A DNA stretch of 64,000 nucleotides from Aplectana chamaeleonis (Eukaryota > Nematoda > Chromadorea > Rhabditida > Cosmocercidae): assembly GCA_029168955.1 (NCBI GenBank), contig JAPDOI010000368.1:434001-498000 (forward strand), given 5' to 3'. The notes under the pieces are model-generated. The model was not told where the DNA came from and made no database searches. It worked only from the letters and a program-made list of their open reading frames with translations. Positions 54,045-64,000 of this stretch are shown one piece after another; the stretch's first letter is position 1, and every line of letters starts with the position of its first letter. Position numbers and translations under genes: made by a program.

Positions 54045-54999
54045 CTAGTTCCACGAACATTGCGCTTGAATTTTTTCTCGTAGCAGTTTCCTATCACTGA
54101 ACGGCGAAAAGTCGCTGGTTGAAGAAGAACGGTTTCAGGACGATTACCTCTAACACTAACGGTTGGGAGTGCAGTATTAAAAAGACCTATCAGTTTGGTG
54201 TCTCTTGCGGACCGCCAACAAACATATTACTTAACAACGTCCAGTAAATGCATGTCGTGGAAGTATGCAGCAGATCCAAGCCAACGCTGAGCTCTGTTTC
54301 TTGAACATTGGCCTTCGTGTCAGAAGTCAAAAAATCAGCCTGAACTTCATTAGTCGTCGGCCTCAAGTTAAAACTTAATCGAGTAGGACTTGGAGTTTAT
54401 GAGAAGCCGGCTCCCACAGTTTTTCGGGGGTCCGTACCAAGAGGCACCCGAAAAGGGTTTGCCGTCAGTACCAGTGGGCACGTTTTATGGTGGGGAGGGA
54501 GATAATTGCAGTGCGCCTCCCTTCCGATGGCAGATCGCCAATGCCGCGTTGCGGCTAAAGGTGTCGCGCAGGCGACGAGTGAAATGGAGCTCCGTTTCGA
54601 GACGCTATCGGGGTCAGTGAAGCTGAAATTCGGCAAGTGAGCTCCAGCAGGATTGAGCTTCATCTTCAAGTAGTCATATCTTTAGCCTTTACATTTGACC
54701 CTTCGAAATCCACTCTGAAGACAGAAACTTTCGTTTTCCCAGTTTACTGACTAGCCAAGAGGCTGAATGTACCACTCAGGGATACCAATTTTAGAATTAT
54801 CGGCTTCATGTAGAAGCTGAAATTTAGAAAAATAAATTTTCACTCTGAAGATTGAAATTTCCTAATTTTTGGTCGCAAGACCAATCAGGAGGTTGGAATG
54901 TGTCGTGGAGGGTGTACCAGGTTGAAACTGGTCAGCCTTATGCAGAAGCTGAAATTTAAAAAATTCAATTTTCACTCTGAAAACTGAAATTTTTAGTTT

Positions 55000-56090
55000 T
55001 TTGAGTGAGTTCTACTTATCCATATCACATTATACACATTTTCGGTCAGAATCGAACTTTTCAGGTAAAACTCTAGATAGTTATTCTGCAAATGCACTTT
55101 TTCATCATGACGCAATCTCAGTGAACATTTGTCTCGTAATTTCTACCTCTCGTGGAATTCGCTTTCGATTGCTTCCGAATTTCACATTTAAACCATATTA
55201 GATATGCGGTTTCAGTGCCTCCTATCATGGTTCCTCGTAGGCTTGGAACCGAATCGAATATTAATTCAAATAAAATAAAATACGAATAATTCGAATATTC
55301 GAGCAATTTGAAAATTTCATCTTTTTCTCCAAACTTTCAGTTTCTTTTTTGAATATATATTCTTTTGATTTCTTTTTTTTACGGAGTTATTTGGCTTTTC
55401 GAATGTTCCATTCAATCGGGTATCAAAAATCGGTTTTTTCTGTTGTTATTAAGTTCAATCACAAAATTGGATATTCGGTTTCTCGATTAATCGGACAATT
55501 TCGGATCAATAGATTTAAAAATTCAGCTTTCGAGAGAAATATAAAAATTTTTCGACTTATCCGGAAATGATTCAAAACCTCGAATATCCAACAGAATAAA
55601 GTTCCTGAACATTCAGTTCAATCGTATGAAGTACTCGTTTTTTTTTTGAATTTGGAAAATTACGCCTTATTGAAAAGAAACTCGGAAGTTTTGAAAACGC
55701 CTCTTTCGAGATTATCCATTCCGTCGGTAATTTTGAAATGAGGCCATATAACAAAAATTCCTTAATCTTTTAACTTTCGGAAGCGATTATCCGAATGATT
55801 TATTGAAACAAACAAGTATTTCATAGTTGATATAAGACCATAGACTCCTTCAAATTGAAATGCCAAATTCGAAAGCGTTCAAAAATGCATAAAAAGCAGC
55901 AAGAATTAGATAGTTGAAGAAATAACTTCAAACTCTCGAGTCAATGTTCAGATAAAAGTTGAGTGATATTGCGCCATAATGAAAAAGTGTTCTTGCACTA
56001 TATATATCAGGAGAATCTCACATGAAAAGTTCGATTCTGAGTGGAAATGTGTGTAATGTGATATGAATAAAAAGAACTCACCACAGGAGC
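55000..56090. repeat. Inner inverted-repeat element
   Basis: GTGAGTTCTACTTATCCATA onward (about 55004) is matched in inverse, with mismatches, by the sequence ending ...GAATAAAAAGAACTCAC (about 56083). The blocks with TCAGAATCGAACTTTTC and TGAAAAAGTG are shared. The space between is AT-rich with many TTCGAAT-like words (55240-55780). Confidence 0.65.
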
Positions 56091-56399
56091 CTTCTTGAAA
56101 ACCACCAAGCATATCATAATGTAGTTGTATTGTCGTTAGGTAGCCTCTGCCCTCTATAGTCTCATTGTGACATCGTAGAACCATCTCAGACTCTGCGGGG
56201 GGGGGCAAGCGCCGGACAATAGAGCCCGTTTCCGACTTGGGGGAGCGACAGCGCAGGCCTCCCCCGAGGGGGGCTTCAGGGGCGGCCCCTGCTCTCCTCC
56301 GGCGCTTTCCCCCCCCCGAGAGGAAGAGAGGGAAAAGATGGGAAGAAGTCGTAGAAGGTAGTTTACGACAATAGAGGCCAGAGATGGCATCTATCACGT

Positions 56400-56500
56400 G
56401 CTCGACCGGTATAAAAGGCGCCTCACCTCATGGAGAGCCGCATTAGGCCCAACAGGGCCGGCCCTGGACGGCGACTTCGAGTAACTGTCAGAAAGGGATA
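56400..56500 (+). promoter_or_regulatory. TATA-type core and hairpin, module copy B
   Basis: CCGGTATAAAAGGCGCC at 56407 is a strong-looking TATA context. It is followed by GGCCGGCCCTGGACGGCGACTTCGAG, the same order of blocks as modules A (47895) and C (62090), although the first hairpin is altered. Whether it starts any transcript is unknown. Confidence 0.4.
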
Positions 56501-56597
56501 TTTTTGGAGGAAAGCGGAGACGCTTTCCGGGTGAGAGGAGTGACGTCACTGCCCCGGAGCCATGACGTCACTGCTCCGGAGACGTGACGCCATGGCT

Positions 56598-56775
56598 CCG
56601 GGGCAGTGATGGGGGCTTCAAGGCAGTGACAGGGGGCTTCAGAGCAGTCACAGGGGGCTTCAAGGCAGTGACAGGGGGGCTTCAGGGCAGTCACAGGGGG
56701 CTTCAGGGCAGTCACAGGGGGGCTTCAGGGCAGTCACAGGGGGGCTTCAGGGCAGTGACGGGGGGCTCCGATCAA
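56598..56775. repeat. 21-22-bp G-rich minisatellite
   Basis: About eight units of GGGGGCTTCAGGGCAGTCACA, alternating AGTGACA and AGTCACA and varying by one G. Confidence 0.9.
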
Positions 56776-58009
56776 GCCAAATTGTCACTCCGGCGGTAGC
56801 CCCCCCGATTCGGGGGGGGGGGGGCAAGCGCCAGTGCCCGGAGGGTTGCCGCCCTGAAGAGCTGCGCTAGCCCCCTCCAGTGTATGAGATGGACAGCCCA
56901 AGACTCAGCCTCGACTGCACCAGAGGTCCTCTTTAGCCCATAAACGCATCACAAGGTCAGTCTGGATTGTGTGCTAATTCACACCGCTTATTACCCAAAG
57001 ACGACCAGCAAATATTAATGAAAATACGTTCTCTTGTAGATATCGGAGTAGGACATAGAGAATAATGACATTTGACGATTTTTTCTTTAATTAGATTTGC
57101 TAGTGTATGACGATTCAGCGTTGCGTACAGATTTTTCCAATGTGGATTGTTGAACGGGTTCAGTTTCAACCTGGAAAACCACCCATGGTTCATGTAAACC
57201 TTATGCATTTTCTTAGAGCCAGAGATGTGAAAGCTCTTGTCTTCAGAGTAAACATTTAATTTTTTTAAAATTTCAGCTTCTACATGAAGCTGAGTAGTTC
57301 GGAACCTGGTAGAATACCAACGACACATTTGAACCTCATGAATGGTCTTCAAGCCAAAAATGTTTAAATTTCAGCTTCTGCATGATGCCGATAATTCTGA
57401 AATTGGTATCCCTGAGTGGTACATTCAGCCTCTTGGCTACTCAGTAAACTGGGAAAACGAAAGTTTCTGTCTTCAGAGTGGATTTCGAAGGTTCAAATGT
57501 AAAGGTTCAAGATATGACTACTTGTAGATGAAGCTCAATCCTGCTTGAGCTCACTTGCCGAAGTTCAGCTTCACTGCCCCTGATAGCGTCTCGAAACGGA
57601 GCTCCACTTCACTCGTCGCATGCGCGACACCTTTAGCCGCAACACGGCGTTGGCGATTTGCCATCGTTAGGGAGGCGCAGTACAATTATCTCCCTCCCCA
57701 GCATAAAAAGTGCCCACTAGTACTGGCGGCAAACTTTTCCCTCTAGTATATCAATTCAGGCACTGGATCAAACTTGCGAGCTCGGACAAGGATCGCCGTG
57801 AGATCCTGGACCAGCTGAAAAAGGCTCGAGCGGAGTGGGGACCACTCTCAAGACGGGCGATCGGTCGTGCTTTGTGAGTTTATAATTTTGTCAACTTTTC
57901 ATGTGGATTTTTTTCATTAGGAAACTGCCTTTCCTGACATATAACTTTTAGGACCGACATGAGGAGCTACGTCATCAAAAACACGAGCAGCTCGTCCCAT
58001 CATCGGTAA

Positions 58010-59670
58010 GCGAATAACAACAAACCCCAGTATCTCATCGGTCAACGCAAAAGGATTACGGTAGTTGCGTAAAGTGTACAAGGGGTGTGCAACCCTCCTC
58101 TGCATTCCTGCCCGCCGCGTGGGAGAGCGCAGATGGCGAGGGTGGCGGAAATTTAAATGCATTTAGTGGTCGCTGCACAACATGGAAGGGAAATCACGGC
58201 TATTTTATAGACAATAATCTCAAAGGTAGCTATTGCTTATGTTTATACGCACATGTTGACGTCTAATCTCATCAAGTCAAGCCATTTCCTTATATTTCGG
58301 GTATTAGCGCCATTCTTGATGACTTTTAGGGAAGAAAGGGAAGGAATTCAAGTTATGACCGTTTTCTTTATTTCTTAACGCTTATTCAATTAGCTAGCAT
58401 GGACGAGCAGCCATTCAAGACGATTTTGTGAAAGATGCCGTCCAAAAACTGCGATGGGAAGAAAGAAACAAAAGCTAGCGAAATGAGCTTTAGTTTTTTT
58501 GGGGTGCGCTACGCTTGGTCCGAAAGGTGGAGCACAAGTAGAGCAAAGAAAAGTGGAAAATACTGGTGAAACACTTACATACTGGTGAAAGATGCAAAAT
58601 GAAGAAAAACTCTTCAGTTTCGCATGGTTGTCCTAGTTGAGGTAGGGAATTTCACCGCTCAACTTCATTTAGCATAGTCATTTTTTATGATAGTTGGCAG
58701 AAATAGCTTCCTCCACGTCTTCAATTCATGTTAAGACCGAACGTCCATATTCTAGCTCCTTTCAACTTCGGAGGCAGTTCTGGCCCTGGCAAACACCACC
58801 CTCGTTGTCAACACTAGCTCAGATAGAGACATCACACTTCCCGCGGTACCACTAGCCGACGTCCCGTAACCCCTCCCGCGGAAGGCCAATAGATCGGTCG
58901 CGGGCAGTCGGCAGCGCTGTTTCGTTGACTGCCCATATACGGTGAACACGCACTTTGCGGCCCTTCTGCCACCGCCTTACGGCTAATCTGATGACGGACA
59001 GAAGACAATCCTGAAACAGTTTGCGGCACATTTAATAATCACCCTTTAAGTAAAGGTCTCTCCTAACAAAATTCGAAAAATTCGACCCTGGGGATTTCAT
59101 CTTTAACTGCGTTTGACAAGTAAGGAGTGAGCTTCTACGGGGAAGCTTCCTACACCCACTGCTTCTTACAGCCTTCCAATTCGCAGTTGCCATTAACGGA
59201 CAGTGGTTCACCTGCCCAAGGCCAGCGTCGCACACAGCGCGGGTTTTGGAAAGAGTCTCAACACAGCGTTCTCTGCTCGTCAATTGTTCATTGGCTCCAC
59301 TCTAGTGGGTGGTGCAATGATGACATCAGAGTGGGAATCGATGACTGAGTGTTCGATGACCCCCAGCAATAGCCGACTGCCCGCCGACACTCCGCGGAAA
59401 GACGGTAAAGCCTCTCTGTCAGCGGGAAGTGGGGCGCTGCGCCACGCCCACAAAATTGGGGCCGCGCGAAGTCGACTAGCCCGACTTGGCCGGCGGGAAG
59501 TGAGCTGTTTTTATCTGAGAGTATGTACCATCGCTGTCTGAGCTCTCACATGGTCGCGGCCGTGCCGGGCAGGGATGCGGAGAAGGGTTGCACACTCCGC
59601 GTGCACTTTACGCAGTTACCGTAATCCTTCTGCGTTGACCGATGAGATACTGGGGTTTGTCGAATAACAT
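58010..59670. mobile_element. 1.66-kb inverted-repeat element
   Basis: About 100-bp arms: CCAGTATCTCATCGGTCAAC and AAGGATTACGGTAGTTGCG at the left (58020-58100) recur inverted at 59580-59665. The interior is non-repetitive, with several frames of 60-112 codons (for example minus-strand VRRWQKGRKVRVHRIW near 58950) that I cannot support as genes. Confidence 0.6.
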
Positions 59671-61240
59671 GCAGAAACTTTTTTCCCCTTTATCACTTTT
59701 TTTCGCAATGGTTTTTAGTGGCTGTAATTTTTTTAGAAGCGCCGCGCCCCAGATGTAGGATGGAATGTTGTGATCTAGATACGGTTTTTTTCTGTTCTTG
59801 TTTCCCAATTTCAGTTTTGAAGAAATATTTTCCTGAAAATTTTGAAACAATTTCGGGATAGAATTCGCGAAACTGAAAAAAAGAGAATTTCTGGAGAGTG
59901 AGCGTTCCGGACGTTTACAAATGCCTTGAATTTTTGCGGTTCTCCAAAATCGAAGTTGGGAAACGAATGAGTTGGACACGTGGTACTTTGAATGCTTTGA
60001 ATTTTTTGAATCTCGTTTTTCATTGTTTCGAAATTCTCATATCTTTTTCCGGTTACGTTGTTGTGACTTTTTTATGAACGGTTACTCAAATCCGCCTCCC
60101 TTACTGCCATATCTTGTTGATTTGGTTTTTTCTCTAAGAATTTGATATTTTTGTATTGCTCTCGTAATACTCAGTATTACACTCATTGCTAGAAGAAGTT
60201 TTTGTTTAATAGTTGTTGATTTTGCTTTTTTTTAGCATTCCGTTGACTTTGTATCCTCTTATTTATACATCAATAGGTTCTCTTCCACCGTAGTTGTTTA
60301 AATTGTTGAATTAGTTTCTTTAATAATTTAGCAGCCCGAAATTTTGCTAATTTTTCAATATATTAGCCATGGCTGGGCGTGGGGAGGGGGGGGTCTGATG
60401 CGAAAAATGGGTTAGAAGCGCCCGAGTATAGGCAGATCGAAACGCCGGATATTTCGGGGGCGAACTGTGACCCGTCAATTCCAGTTGGTGCGCCGGAGTT
60501 TTCAGTTGGAGCGCGGCAGCTTTCGGGTAAATGGCCGGAGTTTTCGGGGTCTCCTGCCCGATTTTAGCTTCCGAACGCAAGCATTGCAACGCTCCTTGGT
60601 CGTTTCAACTGCGTTCGATGCCCACGGCGACCTGAGTATATATGTAATTGGACTCGACTGGACCTGAACAAGCAAGGACATCAAGGCGCGGAAACAATAA
60701 GTTAGGAGATACAGATACATCCTTCATCAGATACAAACTCAGTATTTTAGTCAGAAAAGGAGAGAAAAACCGTTTTTCAAAAGAGCGCACGTACATTAGA
60801 AACGGCTTGCTTTGGTGTTCAAAAATAAAAGTTGTTTTTTTTTGTTCGATGACGTTTTCAGAAAGAAACAGATTTCAGAAACAGATTCAACTTTGAGACA
60901 ATCAGACGAAATACTGCATGCAGTGCATTCATTACATACCTCCACCCTATATTTTTTATAATACTGCTTTCCAGCGTTGTGCTGGACCTTTTCTACTATC
61001 ATGAGCGAATTCAGATGGCTGAAAATCTTGAATAATATACTTTTACTCAATCTGAGAAAGAATTCATTCCGCAATTGAAACGATGTCATACTAATAAGCA
61101 GCCCCCATATGCTCCAAGAAATATTGCTAATTTGAGAAGTCGATTTGACACGCTGTCCGTTGAGTTAAGGAGGACTGGGGAGTCTAAATAGTTCACAAAG
61201 TCCAGGATCGTTGTTTTTAGTTAACCAACTGAGTAGAGTT
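59671..61240. other. No gene recognised, AT-rich
   Basis: T-rich sequence with poly-T and poly-A runs on either side of a short GC-rich block (60380-60560). No exon or repeat structure that I can defend. Confidence 0.5.
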
Positions 61241-62089
61241 GTCTGTAGGTCGCGTAATCCTTACCCGCGATGATCCTTTAGAGACTCTTCATAATGTTCT
61301 AACTGGGGCTACACGCTGGCCAAATCAAGCTTTTGATGTTGTGGTCCCAAAGTCATGGCGAAGGCAATCTCGTGCGCTGTGTCCTGCCGCGGTCTTAGCT
61401 ATCGCTATCTGCTCCCTCCTGTGAAGAAACGGAAGAAGACACCGCAACATTTCTTGATGAGCGACAGAATGCCCTCCATGCGTCAAAGATCTATCGCCAA
61501 ATTCGGGCCGACAGAAGCATTCGGCTTGTCTTCTCAAGTCTAGCCGACCGGACTTGATTCCATCAGGTCTGCGTAAATCAGCTATCTTCTTGTTTGAGAA
61601 GATCACGCGGACATCACAAATCAAATCTGGAAGAGCATGTGCTGCTCTTATTTTCACACCAACACAAACTCTCACATTACTCAAATCGGCTGTTGTATTC
61701 CTCGGCACAGCTTGGAGAATAGAGAGTTTCGAGCGCCTGCTAGGTATGGAGACACGCGTCTTGACGCCCTTCACACACGTCACAGCTTCGCCTCGTCGTA
61801 AGAGTCAAAGCCTAACCTGAATCTCGGTCAACGGTACCGGTTGTTTTGAATTTCTCAGAGAAACACACGGCCCGTCCGCGGCGGAAGATGAACTCTCCGG
61901 ACGGTCCGCGGCGCTTTACGGCTGATCCGCGGCACAACGGACAGCGGGTTGGTTAAACGGCTCAACCCCGGCGCTGTTGTTCTCGATGGGGGTGGCTCCG
62001 GGGCGCAAAGGCAATTGAACGACTCCACCTCCTCATCTCACTCATTCACATCTCACTTGACCACTGGCACGGCTGCAGTGGCAACTATG

Positions 62090-62380
62090 AAAAAACATGG
62101 TAAAGCGAATGATAACGTCCTAATGTGCTTATCTTATGCAGAGCTGGTAAAAAAGGTGCCTCATCTCACTCGAGTCCTCATTCGGCATTCTGATGCCGGC
62201 CCTGGAAGGTGACTTCGAGTCACTCTCCGAAGGATAGGGATATCCTCACAGCTGGGGTGGGGGCGGTTTTTGCCGCTGTCCGCCGGGAGGGTGACTCCTC
62301 ACCGTAGACCTCGGCAGAGGCTATACCCTTGTCCGGACCGAGGCGGGGCTTTCTCTGCCCCGGACCGCGAGATTCACGCA
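62090..62380 (+). repeat. Two-hairpin module, copy C
   Basis: Matches copy A (47895-48220) with stem CGGCAT-TCTG-ATGCCG at 62183-62198 and GTGACT-TCG-AGTCAC at 62209-62223. Shared blocks follow further on (ATATCCTCAC, CTCCTCACCG, GACCTCGG). Compensated loops of both hairpins are kept while flanking bases vary. Confidence 0.6.
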
Positions 62381-62429
62381 TCTCTCGAGAAGAGGCGGAG
62401 CGGTCATGACTGTGTCGGAGAAGACGGTC

Positions 62430-62575
62430 CGCGGCGGCTCTAGGACGGTCCGCGGTGGATATCAGGACAATTCGCGGCGGCTCTCAGGACGATCCGCGGC
62501 GCCTGCAGGACGATCCGCGGCGCCTGCAGGACGATCCGCGGCGGCTGCAGGAAGATCTGCGGCGCTTTGCCGGCG
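62430..62575. repeat. 21-22-bp GC-rich minisatellite
   Basis: Seven units of GACGATCCGCGGCGCCTGCAG with variants. Related CCGCGGC words also occur at 61870-61940. Confidence 0.9.
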
Positions 62576-62957
62576 AATCCCCCGGTGAAGGATCGTCCGA
62601 GCAAATCTTGAAGGGAGCAAATCTGAGAATTCTTTGCTTGACTCATTAGGTAGCGACCGCTGAAAACAAATGATATATACACTACCGCTTGTAGGACTTG
62701 GTCAGAAAGCGGGGATGCATTCTCGCGTCTTTCAATAACCAAAGTAAAGAACAACTTTTTTAGATCTAAAAACTTATTAATGCTCTGGGCGAGAAGGGCT
62801 ACACATTAATGAAGTGCTTGCTAGGATTTTAATTGAACCAGAAAAGTTCGAAATGTGATGCCGATACCGTTATACTGTACACATAGCGCTGCGTACTGTA
62901 TTTGCATACTGCTCATATAGCACACTAAAGAATCCACCCCAAACTCTTTCTTCTTAA

Positions 62958-63444
62958 AAGCAATGTTCACGATGAAAATCGCTTTTCTGTTTTTCCTCCT
63001 ATCTTGAAAACGGCCCCTTGCTGATTCCAATGATGTCTCTGAAATCGTACAAGACCATCTGGGAACGGAGTTGTGGTCCCTAAAAAATTTAGCTAAGGAA
63101 GCATGGTGGACGAGTTGTCCGAGGCTTGTAACTCCCGTCTTTTGCAGCCGATCTATGCGAGCTGACCTGAGTTAAGAGAGAAGCTGAGAATGAAGGGAAG
63201 AACGGGGCTGATGATTGGAAATCATCGCTCATCTCACGATCTCGAGCATTCATTTGTTCACGTCGGTGGGCGTGTGTTGCGCTTTTGGGGTTTGCCCTGC
63301 GCTCAAAGTGGCAACTTCGAGCTCTTTTGAGGCTCTTCCTGGCTCGTTTTCATGCGTTCTTTCGACGTAATCGTTACAGGGTGCCCCTCCACTACTCATT
63401 CCTACTGGAAACTGGAACACATTTTTTTATCGTGAACACTGCCT
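62958..63444. repeat. Complete TTAA-flanked MITE (487 bp)
   Basis: Starts AAGCAATGTTCACGAT and ends ATCGTGAACACTGCCT. TTAA lies at 62954-62957 and 63445-63448. The segment at 536-800 is a reverse-oriented fragment of the same subfamily. Confidence 0.9.
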
Positions 63445-63676
63445 TTAACATGAACCCCAGCAACCATTGTGCCGTTGGACAGACCTTTTCACCACGGGCT
63501 TAAATAATTTCCAAATCCAAAAAAACAACATGAAGGACGTTTACGAAAAAGGACGCTAAAGAAGCGAAAATGAGTCCCCGTACGCTTTCAATCCAAATCT
63601 TACGAGCGGTATTGTACTTATACCTTGATTAACTATTGAGCCGCGTTTACGTTTCTTTCTATAATTTAATGTTTTC

Positions 63677-64000
63677 ATGCTCCCCATCAAAAGCACTCTG
63701 AGGCGCTGGGGCTCTGCTAGACTGCATCCTCCTCACCGAGCAGATGATGACACGGAGATTAGCATCAGTTTGCTCACCCACTCTACTTAGACAAAAACAG
63801 AAGTTAAACTAGATGCAGTCGCGGAATTTCTTCTACCAAACCTTACCGATGACGACGTCATGAGGATAATCTGCTGCGCGTACAGGAAGTTAAGAGGAAG
63901 CACAAGCTGGAAGTCTAAAAGTACTTGGTGGCTAGGTGAAGGAAGCCGCCTTCAGATTGAAGAGCATATTTGTGGGACACGGAATTTTTTTGTAAAGCGC
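63677..64000 (+). pseudogene. Open frame running off the window, one stop
   Basis: From an ATG at 63677 the frame reads LRRWGSARLHPPHRADDDTE and ISISLLTHST to a TAG at 63788. It then stays open to the last base: VKLDAVAEFLLPNLTDDDVM, RIICCAYRKLRGSTSWK and GEGSRLQIEEHICGTRNFF. The part after the stop reads like a genuine protein. It is either a broken gene or transposase, or an exon that begins after the TAG. I do not recognise the family, and the rest lies outside the window. Confidence 0.35.

Larger units (their letters stand above)
54390..57745. mobile_element. Large foldback element, 3.3 kb
   Basis: Long inverted arms: left about 54455-54850, right about 57290-57735. Matching blocks include GGTGGGGAGGGAGATAATTG / CAATTATCTCCCTCCCC (with differences), GCGACACCTTTAGCCGCAAC inverted, and CACTCTGAAGACAGAAACTT inverted. 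Inside are a second inverted pair (55000-55130 with 55940-56090), an AT-rich core and GC-rich satellite DNA. No transposase is recognised; frames are shadows of repeats. Confidence 0.75.

Noticed and set aside
61325..61820. 152-codon minus ORF and overlapping plus ORFs
   Set aside because: Three frames are open in part. One plus-strand stretch (NALHASKIYRQIRADRSIRL) hints at a retroelement linker, but stops and shifts make any call a guess.

Overview
The window looks like accessory or intergenic DNA from a strongylid, hookworm-type nematode (Ancylostoma-like). This rests on three things: a mariner copy whose reading frame resembles the bandit/cecropia mariners, an RTE-clade LINE of the kind abundant in hookworms, and host exons bounded by nematode splice signals (TTTCAG acceptors, GTGAGT/GTAAGG donors, a 55-bp intron). 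These are recognitions from memory, not searches. No rRNA, tRNA gene, CRISPR array or bacterial-type operon was seen.

Layout. 0-9 kb: MITE fragments, a 22-bp minisatellite, a 42-bp minisatellite, a (CA)n tract of about 370 bp, a 2.3-kb inverted-repeat element and a hairpin MITE. 9.2-12.3 kb: a broken RTE LINE. 12.8-14.4 kb: a dead mariner carrying a second element that itself carries a third. 14.5-42 kb (minus strand): exons that I join into one F-box gene of about 27 kb. Its introns hold a full-length Bel/Pao LTR retrotransposon in antisense (17671-29012), a tandem nest of GC-rich hairpins, a 1.3-kb foldback, a second dead mariner and several MITEs. 43-52 kb: a Tc1-like remnant, the last exon of another minus-strand gene, and TTAA-flanked MITEs. 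53.2-54.0 kb: a probable plus-strand two-exon gene fragment. 54.4-57.8 kb: a large foldback with GC-rich internal satellites. 58-64 kb: an inverted-repeat element, AT-rich DNA, a 21-bp minisatellite, a complete TTAA MITE and an open frame running off the window.

The most notable element is the Bel/Pao retrotransposon. It has 898-bp LTRs that look identical, TG...CA ends, a GAAGG duplication, and a primer site matching tRNA-Gly(GCC). Its Gag ORF (with three zinc knuckles and an aspartic protease) is followed by Pol in the -1 frame. Between pol and the 3' LTR there is an unexpected region. It contains a 115-bp intron-like gap between two open exons, then a spliced third ORF coding for a basic, Pro/Ser/Arg-rich protein. 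That protein's three zinc knuckles repeat the spacing of the Gag nucleocapsid, so it looks like a second, free-standing nucleocapsid-like protein in the place where other elements sometimes carry env.

About 80 percent of the window is repeats. Most short open frames in it are chance openings in GC-rich repeats or shadows of the elements listed here.
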